From Blasia pusilla (lineage: Eukaryota; Marchantiophyta; Marchantiopsida; Blasiales): a stretch of 64,000 bases of DNA. The translations under genes were made by a program, and so were the position numbers. How positions within the stretch are numbered: position 1 is the stretch's first letter; each line of letters opens with the position of its first letter. The notes beneath the pieces are model-generated. The model ran no database searches. It was not told the DNA's origin and was given only the letters and a program-made list of their open reading frames with translations. This document shows positions 44,182 through 56,167 of this stretch, piece after piece. Location of the stretch: positions 15,810,001-15,874,000 of the forward strand of contig CM114275.1 in assembly GCA_050084515.1 (NCBI GenBank), written 5' to 3'.

Positions 44182-44733
44182 TGTGGAATGGTTGCTGTAG
44201 GATCAATGCAAAACGCATTCCGCTCGAGTGTCAGGAAAAAACAAATCCTGACCGAAAAAACGAGGACGCAAATAGAAGCGCATAATAGGCGCGCCGCGGC
44301 GTTGGCAAATCTCTACCGAAAAAACTCAATGTGGGGGACTGTGGATGTTTCCAACTCCACATACACGAATTTTTGTTCTTGCTGGACGGTGTGATGCATA
44401 TGAAGAAGAACCTGCAAAAATGTAGGGCCCGTAGATGGAGAACGATATTGCCAAAGCCCGGAGCACTAATTGGTTGTGGAATGGTTATTGTAGGATTAAT
44501 GCAGAACGCATTCCGCTCGAGTGTCAGGCAAAAAAAAATCCTGGCCGAAAAAACGAGGACGCAAATAGAAGCGCATAATAGCGCGCGCGTGGCGTTGGCA
44601 AATCTCTACCGAAAAAACTCAATGTGGGGGACTGTGGATGTTTCCAACTCCACATACACGAATTTTTGTTCTTGCTGGACGGTGTGATGCATATGAAGAA
44701 GAACCTGCAAAAATATAGGGCCTGTAGATGGAA
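44182..44733. repeat. Direct duplication of about 258 bp around a TIR fragment
   Basis: 44182-44439 and 44475-44733 are about 95 percent identical (TGTGGAATGGTT ... CCTGCAAAAA, then GTAGATGGA). The 35-nt spacer includes 44443-44472, a copy of the outer 30 nt of the terminal inverted repeat found at 34219 and 35639. Confidence 0.88.
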
Positions 44734-44968
44734 GGAAGAACCATGGTCAGTACACATTCTTCCATCGAAAGGTCGAACAATACGGATGCGCAACATGAGT
44801 GAAAACGCCGCTAAAGAACCCGATTCTGACCGGATTGTTGCCCATGTCCGAGCCTCAAATTTGAAATCGATTGAGCTCCCTCATCGAAATCTGCAGTGGA
44901 GAGAATGGATAGAGAATGCCAGCGTGGGTCGTTGCAAACACTTTTGATTCAAACAGACCAGCTGCAAT

Positions 44969-45040
44969 GCAAATCCGCTGCAAGCAAGGGTGCAGGAAAC
45001 ATACGCAAATCCGCTGCAAGCAAGGGTGCGGAAAACATCG
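44969..45040. repeat. Two-copy tandem duplication, 36-bp period
   Basis: GCAAATCCGCTGCAAGCAAG, then GGTGC, begins at 44969 and at 45005. Confidence 0.9.
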
Positions 45041-48000
45041 GCATCCGCACAAAGGTGCACATCAAGGCAAAACATCCAAGGTGAGCATCCAAAGGGCACG
45101 AAACTTTAGGGTTTCGAAAAAAAAAACAAAATTTAAAAAAAAATCTTTTTTTTTTACTAAAATATATAATTTTTTGTTGTTCTTGGTTTATCCCCGGTTG
45201 AGGAAGGACCAAACAAGACGGCGTCGCCAAGTTCGCAGACTGGTAAATGCTTAGGGAGGACCACACTGAGTGCTTCGGATTGGCTGGTGAGCAAAAAAAT
45301 CTGAGCAGAATCAAAACTACCTCGATGAATCACTGAGCAAACAAGAACGTTGTATGATGGAGAGCGACCATGTACGAGCAGCGATAGGGAGGAGCACATG
45401 GTGGCGACAAGCAGAAACGAGGTGGCCACGAAATACCCTGCCCCAGCGTCCCCGAACCTTTTTAAACCTTTCAATTTTGAATTCTGCCACACATGATGAT
45501 GGAGGCAAGGGCATGATCCAAGATCAACCATGATGGATGCATGTAGATGCATTCCGTAGTCATGACCATGATAAATGACGGAACTGGCAATCCCCGTTCG
45601 GATATCTGAGGCAAGCGATCGGTGTAGCCTAAACCCGCTTAAAGCTAACCCATCTACGGCTTAAGCCAACCCGCCCAAGCGGGGGAACCCGCCCATGTAG
45701 GGCGACCGGGGCTGCAATCAATGCTACGGGTTTGGCTCTAACGCCAAGCCACCGGAAGCGGTCAGGTCAGATCCGTAAGCACAAAGCCGTGGGCGAAAGA
45801 ATCCCAGCTGCGAAAGCACGTGATTCATAAACGCGTCGGAGAGCGTGGAGGAGAAAGACGGAGAAGCTTCTCGATCCGTAGTTTCGACAGCATGCATCCA
45901 TCTCCGAATTGGAACCAGCGCTCTGAGCTCCTTTGCAACTGCTCGGAGGAACCTCCCACAGGATTTCCGCCCCTCGGACGCGAATGTTACGGAAGCCTCG
46001 AACTCGTACTTTCGGCGCGCATTTTACCAAATTTGTACTCGAATCCGCCCCCACCAGTCGAGCTCCGGATTCCCGTGGAGCTGACCATCAATCGCAGATT
46101 ATGCTGCCCTTCGGACTGGAAGAGGAGTCCGTCCGTAGCGCTCGCTCGACTGTTACGCTTGGAATCCCTTGTGCCCATGAGTCTCCTTCGGAACGCGAAG
46201 GAATCTGGCGGCTACGTCCTCCGGCGTCGGCCGTTCGGTTCGAACGCGGTGCGGATTCGCCTCGCTCCCGAGCAAAATCCGCACGACTTCGAAGTTCAAT
46301 CCCCTCCCCTCTCTCTCTCCGCTGCGCGTGCGGTACAGACATGCGTCATCCGATTTCTGCCGTTTCCGCTTTCTGCGTGCGGCACCGGCCGTCCCACGAC
46401 GTGAGAGCGCCTCTCTCTCTCTTTCTCTTCCTTTCTCCAACCGAAAGCAACAAAGAAAGAGAAGAAATCAGCGCGTTCTGTCGCTGGCACGTTTGAAGGT
46501 GATAGGGGTTTAGCTCGCGTGTCAGCTCTCCCCCTCGAGACGACAACAACTACCCTCGAGAGAGGGGAGTCCACCAGTCGGCCGCCCATCCCGCCCCCAC
46601 AGCGGAAAACAAAGTGTACGCGCAACCGACATCGATCCGGACTACACCTCATTTATTGACACCTCCCCTGTTTTCTCGAAACGCTCCCGTACGCAACTCT
46701 TTCCCAAAGTCGTGCCACCCGACCACAACGGACGCTTTCTTTCCCTTCTTCACTCGTGACTCATCCATCCCTCCCTTCGCTCGCTCGCGCGTGTCGCTGG
46801 CCCATTCGTTGCGTTGATTCATTTCGCTTGAATTGGAGCCCCTGTTTCCACACCGGAGAATGTACAGTCATCATTGCACCGGTTGGGGTGGCAGACGAAA
46901 CGTGGGCTTGGACGTGTCCTTCTTCCTTGGGGGAGTTGGCGATTTTACCGAATTGAGAGAAGGGGTAGATTTTTCGAAGGTTCGTTTTTCGGTGACATTG
47001 ATAGGGGCAAATTTTTTTTAATTCTATTTTTGGGCGATTCTTTTGGTTCTAGTATTCTGAAACCATAACTCTAAACAATCGGACCACCTTCTTCTCCTTC
47101 CAAAATTTACTTCTCACCCTAAAGGTCTAGGGATTCTATCATCCCTTAGAGCATGTCCCCATGGAACAATTTTTGGGTCGAAGGGTCCTTGATCCTGGTG
47201 ATTGACGATATATATTTCAGGAATTAAAGATTGGTCTTTGATCCCTTCACACCGCAAAAATCAGCGCACGGAAAATCTCAGGAATAAATCAGGGGTGATC
47301 CTTGCTGTTCCTGATGTCTTCAGGAAGGTAACGCAATCCGTAAACCGGTGGAAATGGCCTGAACCGGGAGAGAAATGGCCTGAACTTTGTAAAGGTACAT
47401 GCCGGATTAACAATACAAGACCTGAGCCTAGGACTCGTGGGACCTTCCCATAGGAACACCCCTTAGTACTAAACCAGTAAGGTACCCCAGGCCATGTGAG
47501 GTATACAAATTAAAAACGGTGTAAGAACCTCTTAATCACATTTGATAGGTATAATCAGTGGAGTGTAATAAACTCTTAATCAAATTTGACATGCGTCATC
47601 CCTTGATTGACCCAAACCATACTAACTAACATGAGTGTGTTTGGGTGCAAATCAGCAATGTGAGCGTGTCCTCCTGAATGTACGCTTCCAAAACACTTGA
47701 TATTGACATTCAAGAGGAGTAGGCACATGACACCCAATTGTCCCATGGACCTTAAACGAGTGTCTCAACATATGAGCCTTAAATCAAGCTCCATGATTAG
47801 AATCCAAATTTGGTCTTATTGAACCTGGCTTAATGTCAAGATCCCAACGCCAACCTCACAATTCATCTCGTACCCTTGATTTAACCCAATGGTTCCCAAG
47901 TTGGGGTTCAAGCCCCAAAATTCCTTTGAGACCCTCCTCCTTATGTAAATTTATAATGATATTTGGCCTCTCCTTCCAAAGAATCCCTTTTAGTTCTCAA

Positions 48001-48489
48001 TTCCCAAAATATTATTTTGAAAGTTTTTTTTCTGCATTTGTCAGGATCTTTGGTTCGTTGGAACCATCTATTCACAAGAATTTCAAAATATTCTTACTTA
48101 TCATAAATTCATCTTGAATCTAGCCACCATGGCCTAAAATTTAGAGAACCACCAAATAATGAATCATATTTGATTTCCAACTTAGATTGCAACCTCCCTA
48201 AAGTCCAAATTTGGTCATGCTATTTGGAGTCACAATTTTTCTCATTCGAAAGGCCTATTGAAGTTTGCATCTCACTTATGTAAATCATGTCCCCTTTGTG
48301 AGACTCCGACCCGTTTTTATCCTCACAAAACCCATTAGAATTTTGACGTTCCACATTGCAAAAATGTTAAAAATCTATTTGAAGAAGGAATGAATAAGAA
48401 GAGGATTAATCTCAAAAGAGATAAATTTTCCCTTTGACGAAGGAACTTGGCATACCACATGCAAAATTAGTTTTGCGAGGTATTTAACC
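45041..48489. other. No supported gene
   Basis: GC-rich overlapping frames at 45,820-46,650 (up to 194 codons on several frames of both strands) look like composition artefacts, with CT-rich simple sequence and no domain. After 47,000 the sequence is AT-richer with short frames only. Confidence 0.4.
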
Positions 48490-49320
48490 AAGGTCCGGGG
48501 AGTTTTTTCATGGGAACCGATACATTGGCGGCATTTCACATTGCCGAAAACAGTAAAATCCAATTTCCAACCCGTTTTCAAATACCTTATACAAAGAAAA
48601 CCCTTATCTCCTGCCAATTTCTCCTCCTGGAATTTTCTCATTTCAACCGGCTAATATTACTCATAACCTGGGATCTCCCGGCTCATTTTATTTAACTATT
48701 CTAGTATCATGCTGCCCTCCATTTCTTTTGCATTCGGGATCCCATGTGTACTCTACTTTATGAGAAACCATTGGTTGCGTCAAGCAAAATATTTCGAATT
48801 TTTTTTCTTATTTTTCTTAAATGAACAAGTGGCGGAACATATGGCAAAGGGAAAAAAAAGAAGTCATAGCACGGAAAAAAATAAAATTTTTAATCAATTA
48901 GGAGTTCCCGAAACAACATTAATAAAAATAATTCCATAATCCTATTAAACAATCTCCCTTGATAACTCTCCTAATATCTGCAAATCCAGCAGTTCAGGTG
49001 TGCACCGTACGTGGCGTTACAGTGGAGCCCTGCCCGTCCGATGAACCCGCTTTTATACCTTCTTTCCTCCGTCTTTCTTTTACTTTCTTTCTTAACCACG
49101 AATGCCCTCGTTTATGACATCAATGATCGGCAAGATTCGTAGCCGGTTAAAGTCAGAAATATCCGTTTCGTTTAAAAGTAGTCGGGGAAAAACTGGGAGG
49201 GCATTAGGGGTTTTCTTTGTGTGGGTTATCTGGAAACCGGTTAGAAAGCCGGTTTTACCGTTCCCGGATACACTGACAATGGACCGGTTCCCGTGCAAAT
49301 GCTCCCCTGGTTTGTGTGCA
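48490..49320. repeat. Diverged inverted repeat, about 170-bp arms
   Basis: Left arm about 48490-48665 and right arm about 49125-49310 align in inverse orientation: GGGGAG...CA-GGGAACCG-(T)ACATTG, then CGGTAAAA, then ACAAAGAAAACCC, then AACCGGCTA. Identity is moderate (about 65-70 percent by eye). This could be a MITE pair or the ends of one element. The interior has an AT-rich frame at 48709-48939 (ends VPETTLIKIIP) that I do not recognise. Confidence 0.55.
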
Positions 49321-51549
49321 TATGGCGCAAAGATATCTTTCGCTATCAGCTCTGCGTGCGTGTCCTGGAGAAAGGATAGAGATTCGTCAACTTCATTGTT
49401 CGTTTCGTTGCGTGAGGTGTCATTGTTTTAGCGGACAGCGGGTTAAGGCGGAATGAGTCACATTCTGCGGAGATAGCGATTCGGCTTCTGTCGACTTCAT
49501 TGTTTGTTTCATTGCATGAGGGTTAAGGGTCACGACCTATGGAGGCTACACCTGACGGACGAACTGGGCTAGAGAGTCGTAGGCGAACTCCTCCCCTCTA
49601 CTCGAGAGTCGAGTCGAGTCGCGTCGCGTCGAGCTGCCATGTAGGATGTGCGACGGGGAAGATGTAATCACGGCATTGCGCGTGTCGAGCGAGTCATGGC
49701 CGAGGAAAGTGACGCGGGAAAACGAGTGGGAATGACGCACGTGGACCCGCCATGGTCGAAAGAGGTGGTAGTCCAACTTTCGGCAGTCTTTGCCGGAGGC
49801 CGCGTTCGCTCGCCTTTGCAAGCTCGCGTTCCACGTCCTGAAGGACTCGCAGATTCGCGATTGTTACTCGAATCCTGGTATCGTCCCAACATTCGCGTCT
49901 AAGCAGGCTTTGGGTGACGAATCATGATCAGAGAGAAATCGGGATCCTCGCTCTTCGGCGAAACAGGGAGTGGGGCGGATTCTTTCCCCGTCTTACGCCA
50001 TACGACTGCAGGTTTACCAGAGACGGGAGTCGAGTGGGTAGGGTTGGCCGGATTGACGGCGGGACAGGCTAATTCATTTGGGCGGGACGCGGCGTCTGAT
50101 GAACCCTGTTTTACCGGGGGAGTCCGGTGATCGCTCGCGGTGAAGAATCGAAAGAGGTCTAGAAAGCTCCATATTCGCAGCGGGAGATGTTCAGTGGGTG
50201 GAGCGCTCACACTAAAGCTTCGCAGTGAAGAAAGGGGACGTCGTAGATTGCATTACAAATTCTTCCGGCGGTAAGCTCACAAGACCGCACATTCCGCATT
50301 TGATTTCAAGAGTCTTTGGCCAGGCAGCAGAAGATGCTCCAGGAAGGCTAATCCCGCATCTTCCGACCAAGAAAAGTCTTTCTCAATTGCCTCCGCGGCA
50401 GAAGTTGCTCGTGCTCCACTCGTCCCGGACATCGCGTGATCCGTTTCGGGAACGTTCTTATCTGGAGCACTTCATTGCAACCGGAGTTCAGATTCGCAGA
50501 AAAAGACGAGGATTACGCGTCAGGAACACAGGATAGCAGAAACGGCGAGAACCGGAAGCTCGTGATGTCTAACTGAGACTGAGTGATACTCTGAAGATAG
50601 AAAGGATAATCGATTTACCGTTGCAAGACGATGCGCACAAGACCATGAGACAAATAGGCTGAAATGACAGACTCAGAGACGCATGAGGAAGGACGAAGAG
50701 ACGGCGAATCAATGAAACATGAAAAGGCTCATTTAGAAGTAGTCAAGACAAGTTCTGATATGAACTTTTCATTTGCTACATTCGAGGCATGATCGTGAAG
50801 CCAGGACTGAACCCGTCGCCCGCTTCTTTGCCCGACCCTTACATCCCCAGACCTGCATTCCGTTGTGCTAAAGATCTGCCAATACAACTTCTCGTAAAAT
50901 TCCTTAATGACCACTCCTTCACCAGTGGGCGTATTTCTTGAATTCCCGGTGTCGCAAAGCCGAACTTCTTGCGGAGGCAGCGGAAGCCGAAGAATCCACC
51001 GAAAGGTACTTTTGAGCTGTCGCCACAACTTATCACCAGCTCACCGCCATTTCATGCTGCTGAAATTTGTGCTCCGTCCTAAGGAAAAGTAGACTCCGGC
51101 ACGGCGAACAAGGAAAGTGAATCAATCCTTCCTTGCGATCCGGGCCGACGCCGACTACTCGTCCTGCAGCTGGTGGTTTTACCCCGCCCAAGGGAACAAA
51201 TTGCCCCAGCGTGTCTCGGATAAGAGCTCCGGCGTGGCTCGGATATGGGCGAATTGTTCATATCTTTCCTGTTCAATGGGTCGGTCCCCCTTTCCTCCAC
51301 TGCTTCCTTCATTCCCGCCTCACTGGTTGGTACTCGCACGCACAACAACGATTCACACCATTCTCTCTTCTTCACAACACAAAATACCAGAAAACAGTTC
51401 AACACTAGAACTGAAATACTTCTCCTTTCGCAAAACCCCCTGCCCGCTTCCTACCCAGATCCATGTGGCTGAAGACGTAGGTTAGATGCAACTGGAGAGG
51501 AAAAAAATCTTTGGCTCGCTTGCAACCTCTTCCATGGTTGTGCTGCGCC
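49321..51549. other. No supported gene
   Basis: GC-rich with a TCGAG/TCGCG-type simple stretch near 49,605-49,630. Frames at 50225-50536 (plus) and 50729-51028 (minus) are open but unrecognised. The latter could be the 3' region of the minus-strand gene that follows. Confidence 0.35.
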
Positions 51550-53366
51550 CTACACATTTCTGTCTACTTGCGGAGCCGAAGTACCGGACGATTGGGAAGC
51601 TGCTGGCGCGTCCGGCTTGCGTTTGAACGTCTCGATGATCATCACGATATGCTTTCCGAAGACTTCCAGAAGCTCCTGACTGAATTCCAGAGGGAGCTTT
51701 TCCTTGGAGACCCTGAGATAAGTCAGCATACGCTGCACTACTTCCTTGTAGTGATTGAGCTTCAACGCGTGATCCGGATTAAGCGACTGCAACACAAAAT
51801 CCGAAACAACTGTCACTCACGGAATAGGATAGAAGCCTGCACATGCATCTCCCACTTTCCAATCGGAGGATCCTAACTCACATTTGGTCGGACTGAGAGA
51901 TCATGAGCGACGGAAAAATCCAATGCCACACAATTCCCCTTCATGGATTCCGCTGCTACCGAAAAGGTGATCGTTCCGAAAAGGGGCGTCGACAATAGAC
52001 GAGCAAATCACTGATCAGAAGTCTAAATTGTCTCAACACAGAAGCCACCCATAGAGACAAAACACGATTCGCTCGACGTCGGTTCTGAAAGCTTACTCGA
52101 GCGTCGAAGGATGTGATCAAGCTATACAGCTGCTCCATTTCGTGAAGGTATTTCCCTCTCAGCAGCTGCAGCTGCACGGTTCAGGCGTGTCCACGAGTGA
52201 GCTTACAATCATGGGTCATAGCAAGTGAATCGACAACGCACTCCCGAGAGATCAGAACATTGCTCGACTTAGAGAACGGTCCCTTCCACTGTTCGTTCTA
52301 CTGCATCCAAGCTTACCTTATTCCAAACAATGTCCCGCTGATCCAGCAGACCGGAGAACGCATAGTACGCAGATAGTTCACCAGAAGCTGCACCCAGCGA
52401 AGACAATATCATTGCCTACGAAATCTGGCGACTGGCAATAAAAGCCTCCATCCGTGCCCTGGGAAGTCGAGACCTAGAAAATGAAGAGCTACAGCATAAA
52501 AGACTAGCACATGCCCGTATCACCGCACATGACGAGTAAACAGATGGAGGCCACAACGAGTTACCCACTGCCGAAGGCCTGACATAAACAATACATACTC
52601 GGAGATGCTCAGAAATGCTATTTTCTCCCTAGAAATCTGCTGGAGAAACTCACCCCAGAAGAACAGAAGTTAGCTTGCAAAAGAACCCGTCTCAGAGACA
52701 CTCGAGAGACGAAGAAAGCAATCCAAACGACCACTAGTTTTACTCCTGAAATTTGGAGACACAAATGGAATCACCGCAGCTCCTCTCACCTGTTCGCTGT
52801 TGCTGAACTGGCTGTTGTAGGTGCTGGAGATTGCCGACAGGTGACAAAATCCCATCAGTACGATGATAAATTAACGAGCTTCTCCAGACACGGACACTTT
52901 CGGCATAGAGCAGTCTAATCAGCACAAGACCAACTGACTCTCCGACAGTGCGTTCTCCAACATCCACCAGAACTCCTCCCGAAGGAGGCGGGAGGATTGC
53001 TGTTGGATAAACGCCCATACCATCACAGCCTACACCTTCTATCCAACCTGTCGGTGCGACGAGGCACTGGAAACACGCTGTGATTACCAATTGCGTAGAA
53101 TTGCTCCTCGCTTGCCTTGCTCTATTCCGCGGGAACTACTGGGGGTATGAAGCGGAAGAAGGGGAAATTAAGCGAGTCAGTGGGATAGGTGGGCGTGTAC
53201 CAGGGGAAGTGGAAATGTGAGAGACAGGCGTGAGTGACCATACCCATCACGGCAAAGGAAAAGCACGTACCTGGTTCGCTTGAGGCTGTAAGAGCAGCGA
53301 TTGCTGCTGCAATCTTCCGCCCATTCTGTCGGCCGTCGTCTGCTGACTGCTTGGATCCCACTCGTT
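51550..53366 (-). CDS. Mediator subunit 15-like protein, C-terminal part (5' incomplete)
   Basis: Minus-strand exons 53366-53271, 52823-52790, 52387-52317, 52171-52097 and 51786-51550 chain in phase through GT-AG introns to a TAG stop. They give 170 residues from the first exon, or 156 from an internal ATG at 53322-53324. The order is a Gln-rich start (GGRLQQQSLLLQPQANQ), then RDIVWNK-LQLLRGKYLHEMEQLY, then HYKEVVQRMLTYLRVSKEKL and LEVFGKHIVMIIETFKRK. Plant MED15 proteins have the same order after their KIX domain: a W-x4-L-x2-L-x3-YL-E segment, then a K-x-Y-K-x2-L-x-R-M-x-x-L-x-x-x-K segment. No KIX domain was found. A possible extra exon is 53746-53606. Family assignment is by motif pattern only. 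Confidence 0.5.
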
Positions 53367-55428
53367 CTGAATGGCAGAACGAACAAGACGATCGGAGTCA
53401 CGTCAAGCGAACCGAACGAATGCACCCCGCCGACCACAGCCCTACGAGAATTTAAATTCCGACAGCACCAAATCAATTACAGACCAATCCCGAGGCTCTG
53501 TCCCTCCCTCTCTCCCTTGCCTCGGGCTCCATACGGCACAGAAGACCAGCGGGGAAAATCGGAGAGAAGGCGCAAACACACTAGCTACTTCTGGAGCACA
53601 CATACCATGATTTTTAATGCGTTCTTTAAGCTCAGTTCACGGATGCGTGGTTCGCCGCTTTGACAAACAGGAAGAGCGCGGCTCTCGGGAGGAGATGGTC
53701 CGTCTCCAACATCCTCACAACATTCTCCTCTCCTGCTCTGGTCCGCCTGGAATCATATGCCGCCCGCCTACCACGGGATTAAGTGACCCGATCGGACCCA
53801 CCGGGAAAGCGGTTTGGGGTTTCGGATTAAAGACGAACGCCGATGGCCGGACCCACCGCACTCGAGAATGATGGATGGATGGATGGATGGATGGAATATG
53901 GAACGGGATCGATTCCAGTCGCTCTCCCGCCCGCTGTTCTTCCGCCCGCGAGGGGGAACGGAGCGAACGCAGGGGGGAAGCGGAAAAGCGAGCGCCATCG
54001 GCCAGCCGAATCCACTCGCGACACGTCGGAACGAGTATGCAGGGCTGGAACAGCACTACGCGCGACGCGCTGTCTCGACCCCAGGCTGCCAGCGCGACGA
54101 GCTCCCGACGCGAACCTCCACTCCCTGGGCCGATCTGCCTCCCTAAGGCAGGATCTACAGTACTCTCTCTACTCAGACGCACACCGACCACTGGCATCTT
54201 CCCTCCATCCAACCCCGCTGCCCCACACGGCCTTCTCCCCCGGGCTGCCGGACAGAAAGGTCATAAGTTCATAACAATATATTCCCCTCCTCCCGACCCG
54301 CGGGCAGGTCCGGGCCGGAAGTAGCGCTAAGCTTTTCCCCGCCGAGCCGCCGCTCCGTGCTTCGTCTACTCCCGTCGGCCCGTCCCGCGGCCTGTCGTTT
54401 TCCCCAGGCAGATCGTAACTGTTTCCAGGCGGTTTCCTGCCGATCGAGGTGGAATATTCTCCCGTGGGCTCACCGCATGCATTTTTTATTCCTCGCCGAG
54501 ACGGCGTTTACCGCATTGTTTATTTATCACGTTTTCTGATCAATATTTAATAATCATTTTGCTTCCGGAAATCTTCTTGTAGACTGTTTTGCACACAGAG
54601 AGCATATGTTATCTCGTATGATTCCTATTTTCTTCCCTTTACGGACTATCGCACATGAGATCCCCTTTATTAACGAATGGATCTGGAGTTTTCTTCAATT
54701 TTCTACTCTTTTAAAGCGTTTGAAGAAAACAATTGCCACGTGGGTTTCAAGGCACTAGAAAATGTGATGACCATTACTTGTGATTCATTCGCTACGATGA
54801 TGTTCATTATTGTGTATGGCAAACAAATCAGCTCCTAGACACGTAGAAAAGAGAGGAATCATGGGCCTACTCTACTACCTAGGTGAGATAAAACATATTG
54901 AATAAAGCCAACTTTAATCGTAATATAGCCTAGGAGAATATATATATATATACTAGCACATAGACCAATTCTATTCAATTGATGAAATCCACTTTTAGCA
55001 TATGTCATGCATATGCATGTTGTTATGTAAAACTCATCGGTACAAACATCTACACAACGACCATCTTCACATATGTGTGGATTTCCGCAAACATATATAC
55101 GGAAACCACAAAAAATGGAAGTAAACCACATGTCCCTACCAAACATGTGTACGGAGACCACAAAAAATGGAAGTGAACAACATGTCCCTACCCCTTTACT
55201 CAAATTCCATAGAAATAACTTCAAACAACTCCACCCTCTTCTATGACCTACTCCCAACGTATACACCCTAGCTCTCACTTTGCCTAAATGTTGATAGATG
55301 TACCAAAAGGTTCAAATGACAAGTATAGAAATCTATCTATAAAATATATTGTTCGGAAATATCTAGATACTCATGGTCATATATCAACACGAAGAGAAAG
55401 AGAACATGATACAAAGAGAAAGAATGGA
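53367..55428. other. No supported gene; (ATGG)n microsatellite
   Basis: Holds an (ATGG)n run at about 53868-53893. Several long overlapping GC-rich frames at 53,700-54,320 look like composition artefacts, although 53606-53746 (minus) may be an upstream exon of the MED15-like gene. After 54,500 the sequence is AT-rich with a (TA)n run near 54,940. Confidence 0.4.
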
Positions 55429-55580
55429 TGTCGTGAGCACACAAATGGCTACACAACCTACATTTTTTTCAGATGCACATTAAATAACACAAATGACAAA
55501 AACATCATATCCATATGTAAACCGTCACCAAGGTTGCACGTCCATAAAGTCCGTGTCCATGGACCTACGTCCGCCTTCCC
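55429..55580 (-). mobile_element. LTR end fragment, opposite in orientation to element 2
   Basis: TGTCGTGAGCACACAAATGG, followed by CTACACAACCTACATTTTTT, matches the minus-strand LTR end at 17095 (TGTCGTGTGCATACACATTG). It is only the terminal part and lies just before the remains of element 2. Confidence 0.5.
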
Positions 55581-56167
55581 AAAGTAGTGAGTTTTCCAGC
55601 TTCCTATGCATTCAAGGAGGCCGGACCAAGCTTGGTTTAGGATGACCAGGTATCGAGGTTGGTGGAGTCCAACGCCGATGAGCGAGAGCGAGTGATGGGA
55701 TTCCCCACAGGAGTGACGGCAGTACCGTCACTATCAGAGGCATCACGACGTCAAGTCTTGGGTCAGGCGATGGACCTGAACTGCTTGACATGGATTTTTC
55801 AGCTTAGGCGTAGCTGAGCAGCGTCGTTTGAGGATGCGACGCTAATCACAGTTGTTGCGTTGGTGAGCCCCATGCCTACCGAGACGGTTGAGGCAGTGGC
55901 TGGGGGCGAGACCCGAGGAGATCGACACACCAAGGGTGATCGGGAGAGACACTCTTGGACTTCTTGGGATGTTTTGCAGGTACTCCAGGAGACGTAGCCA
56001 CATCATCGAGCGTGGTTCCTAGTACTGCACATGGAGATCAGGTTTTGTAGTTGGCTGTAGGAGAGCAGTCGAGTTGTGTTTTCCGAGATGGGGTAGCACC
56101 ATAGCAACTACCTACACCCGCGTCGGAGAGTCCTACCGTAGTCACGATGGAGACTTGAGAGCCATAC

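Noticed and set aside
45820-46652. Several long overlapping frames on both strands (up to 194 codons)
   Set aside because: All lie in one GC-rich, stop-poor stretch with Ser/Arg/Pro-biased translations and CT simple sequence. No domain, splice chain or strand preference.
48709-48939. Possible insertion of plastid DNA
   Set aside because: AT-rich and Lys-rich translation is suggestive, but I could not match it to any plastid gene, so it is not called.
53715-54324. 165-codon minus frame and 143-149-codon plus frames
   Set aside because: Mutually overlapping frames in GC-rich DNA around an (ATGG)n run. Translations show repeat artefacts such as HPSIHPSI.
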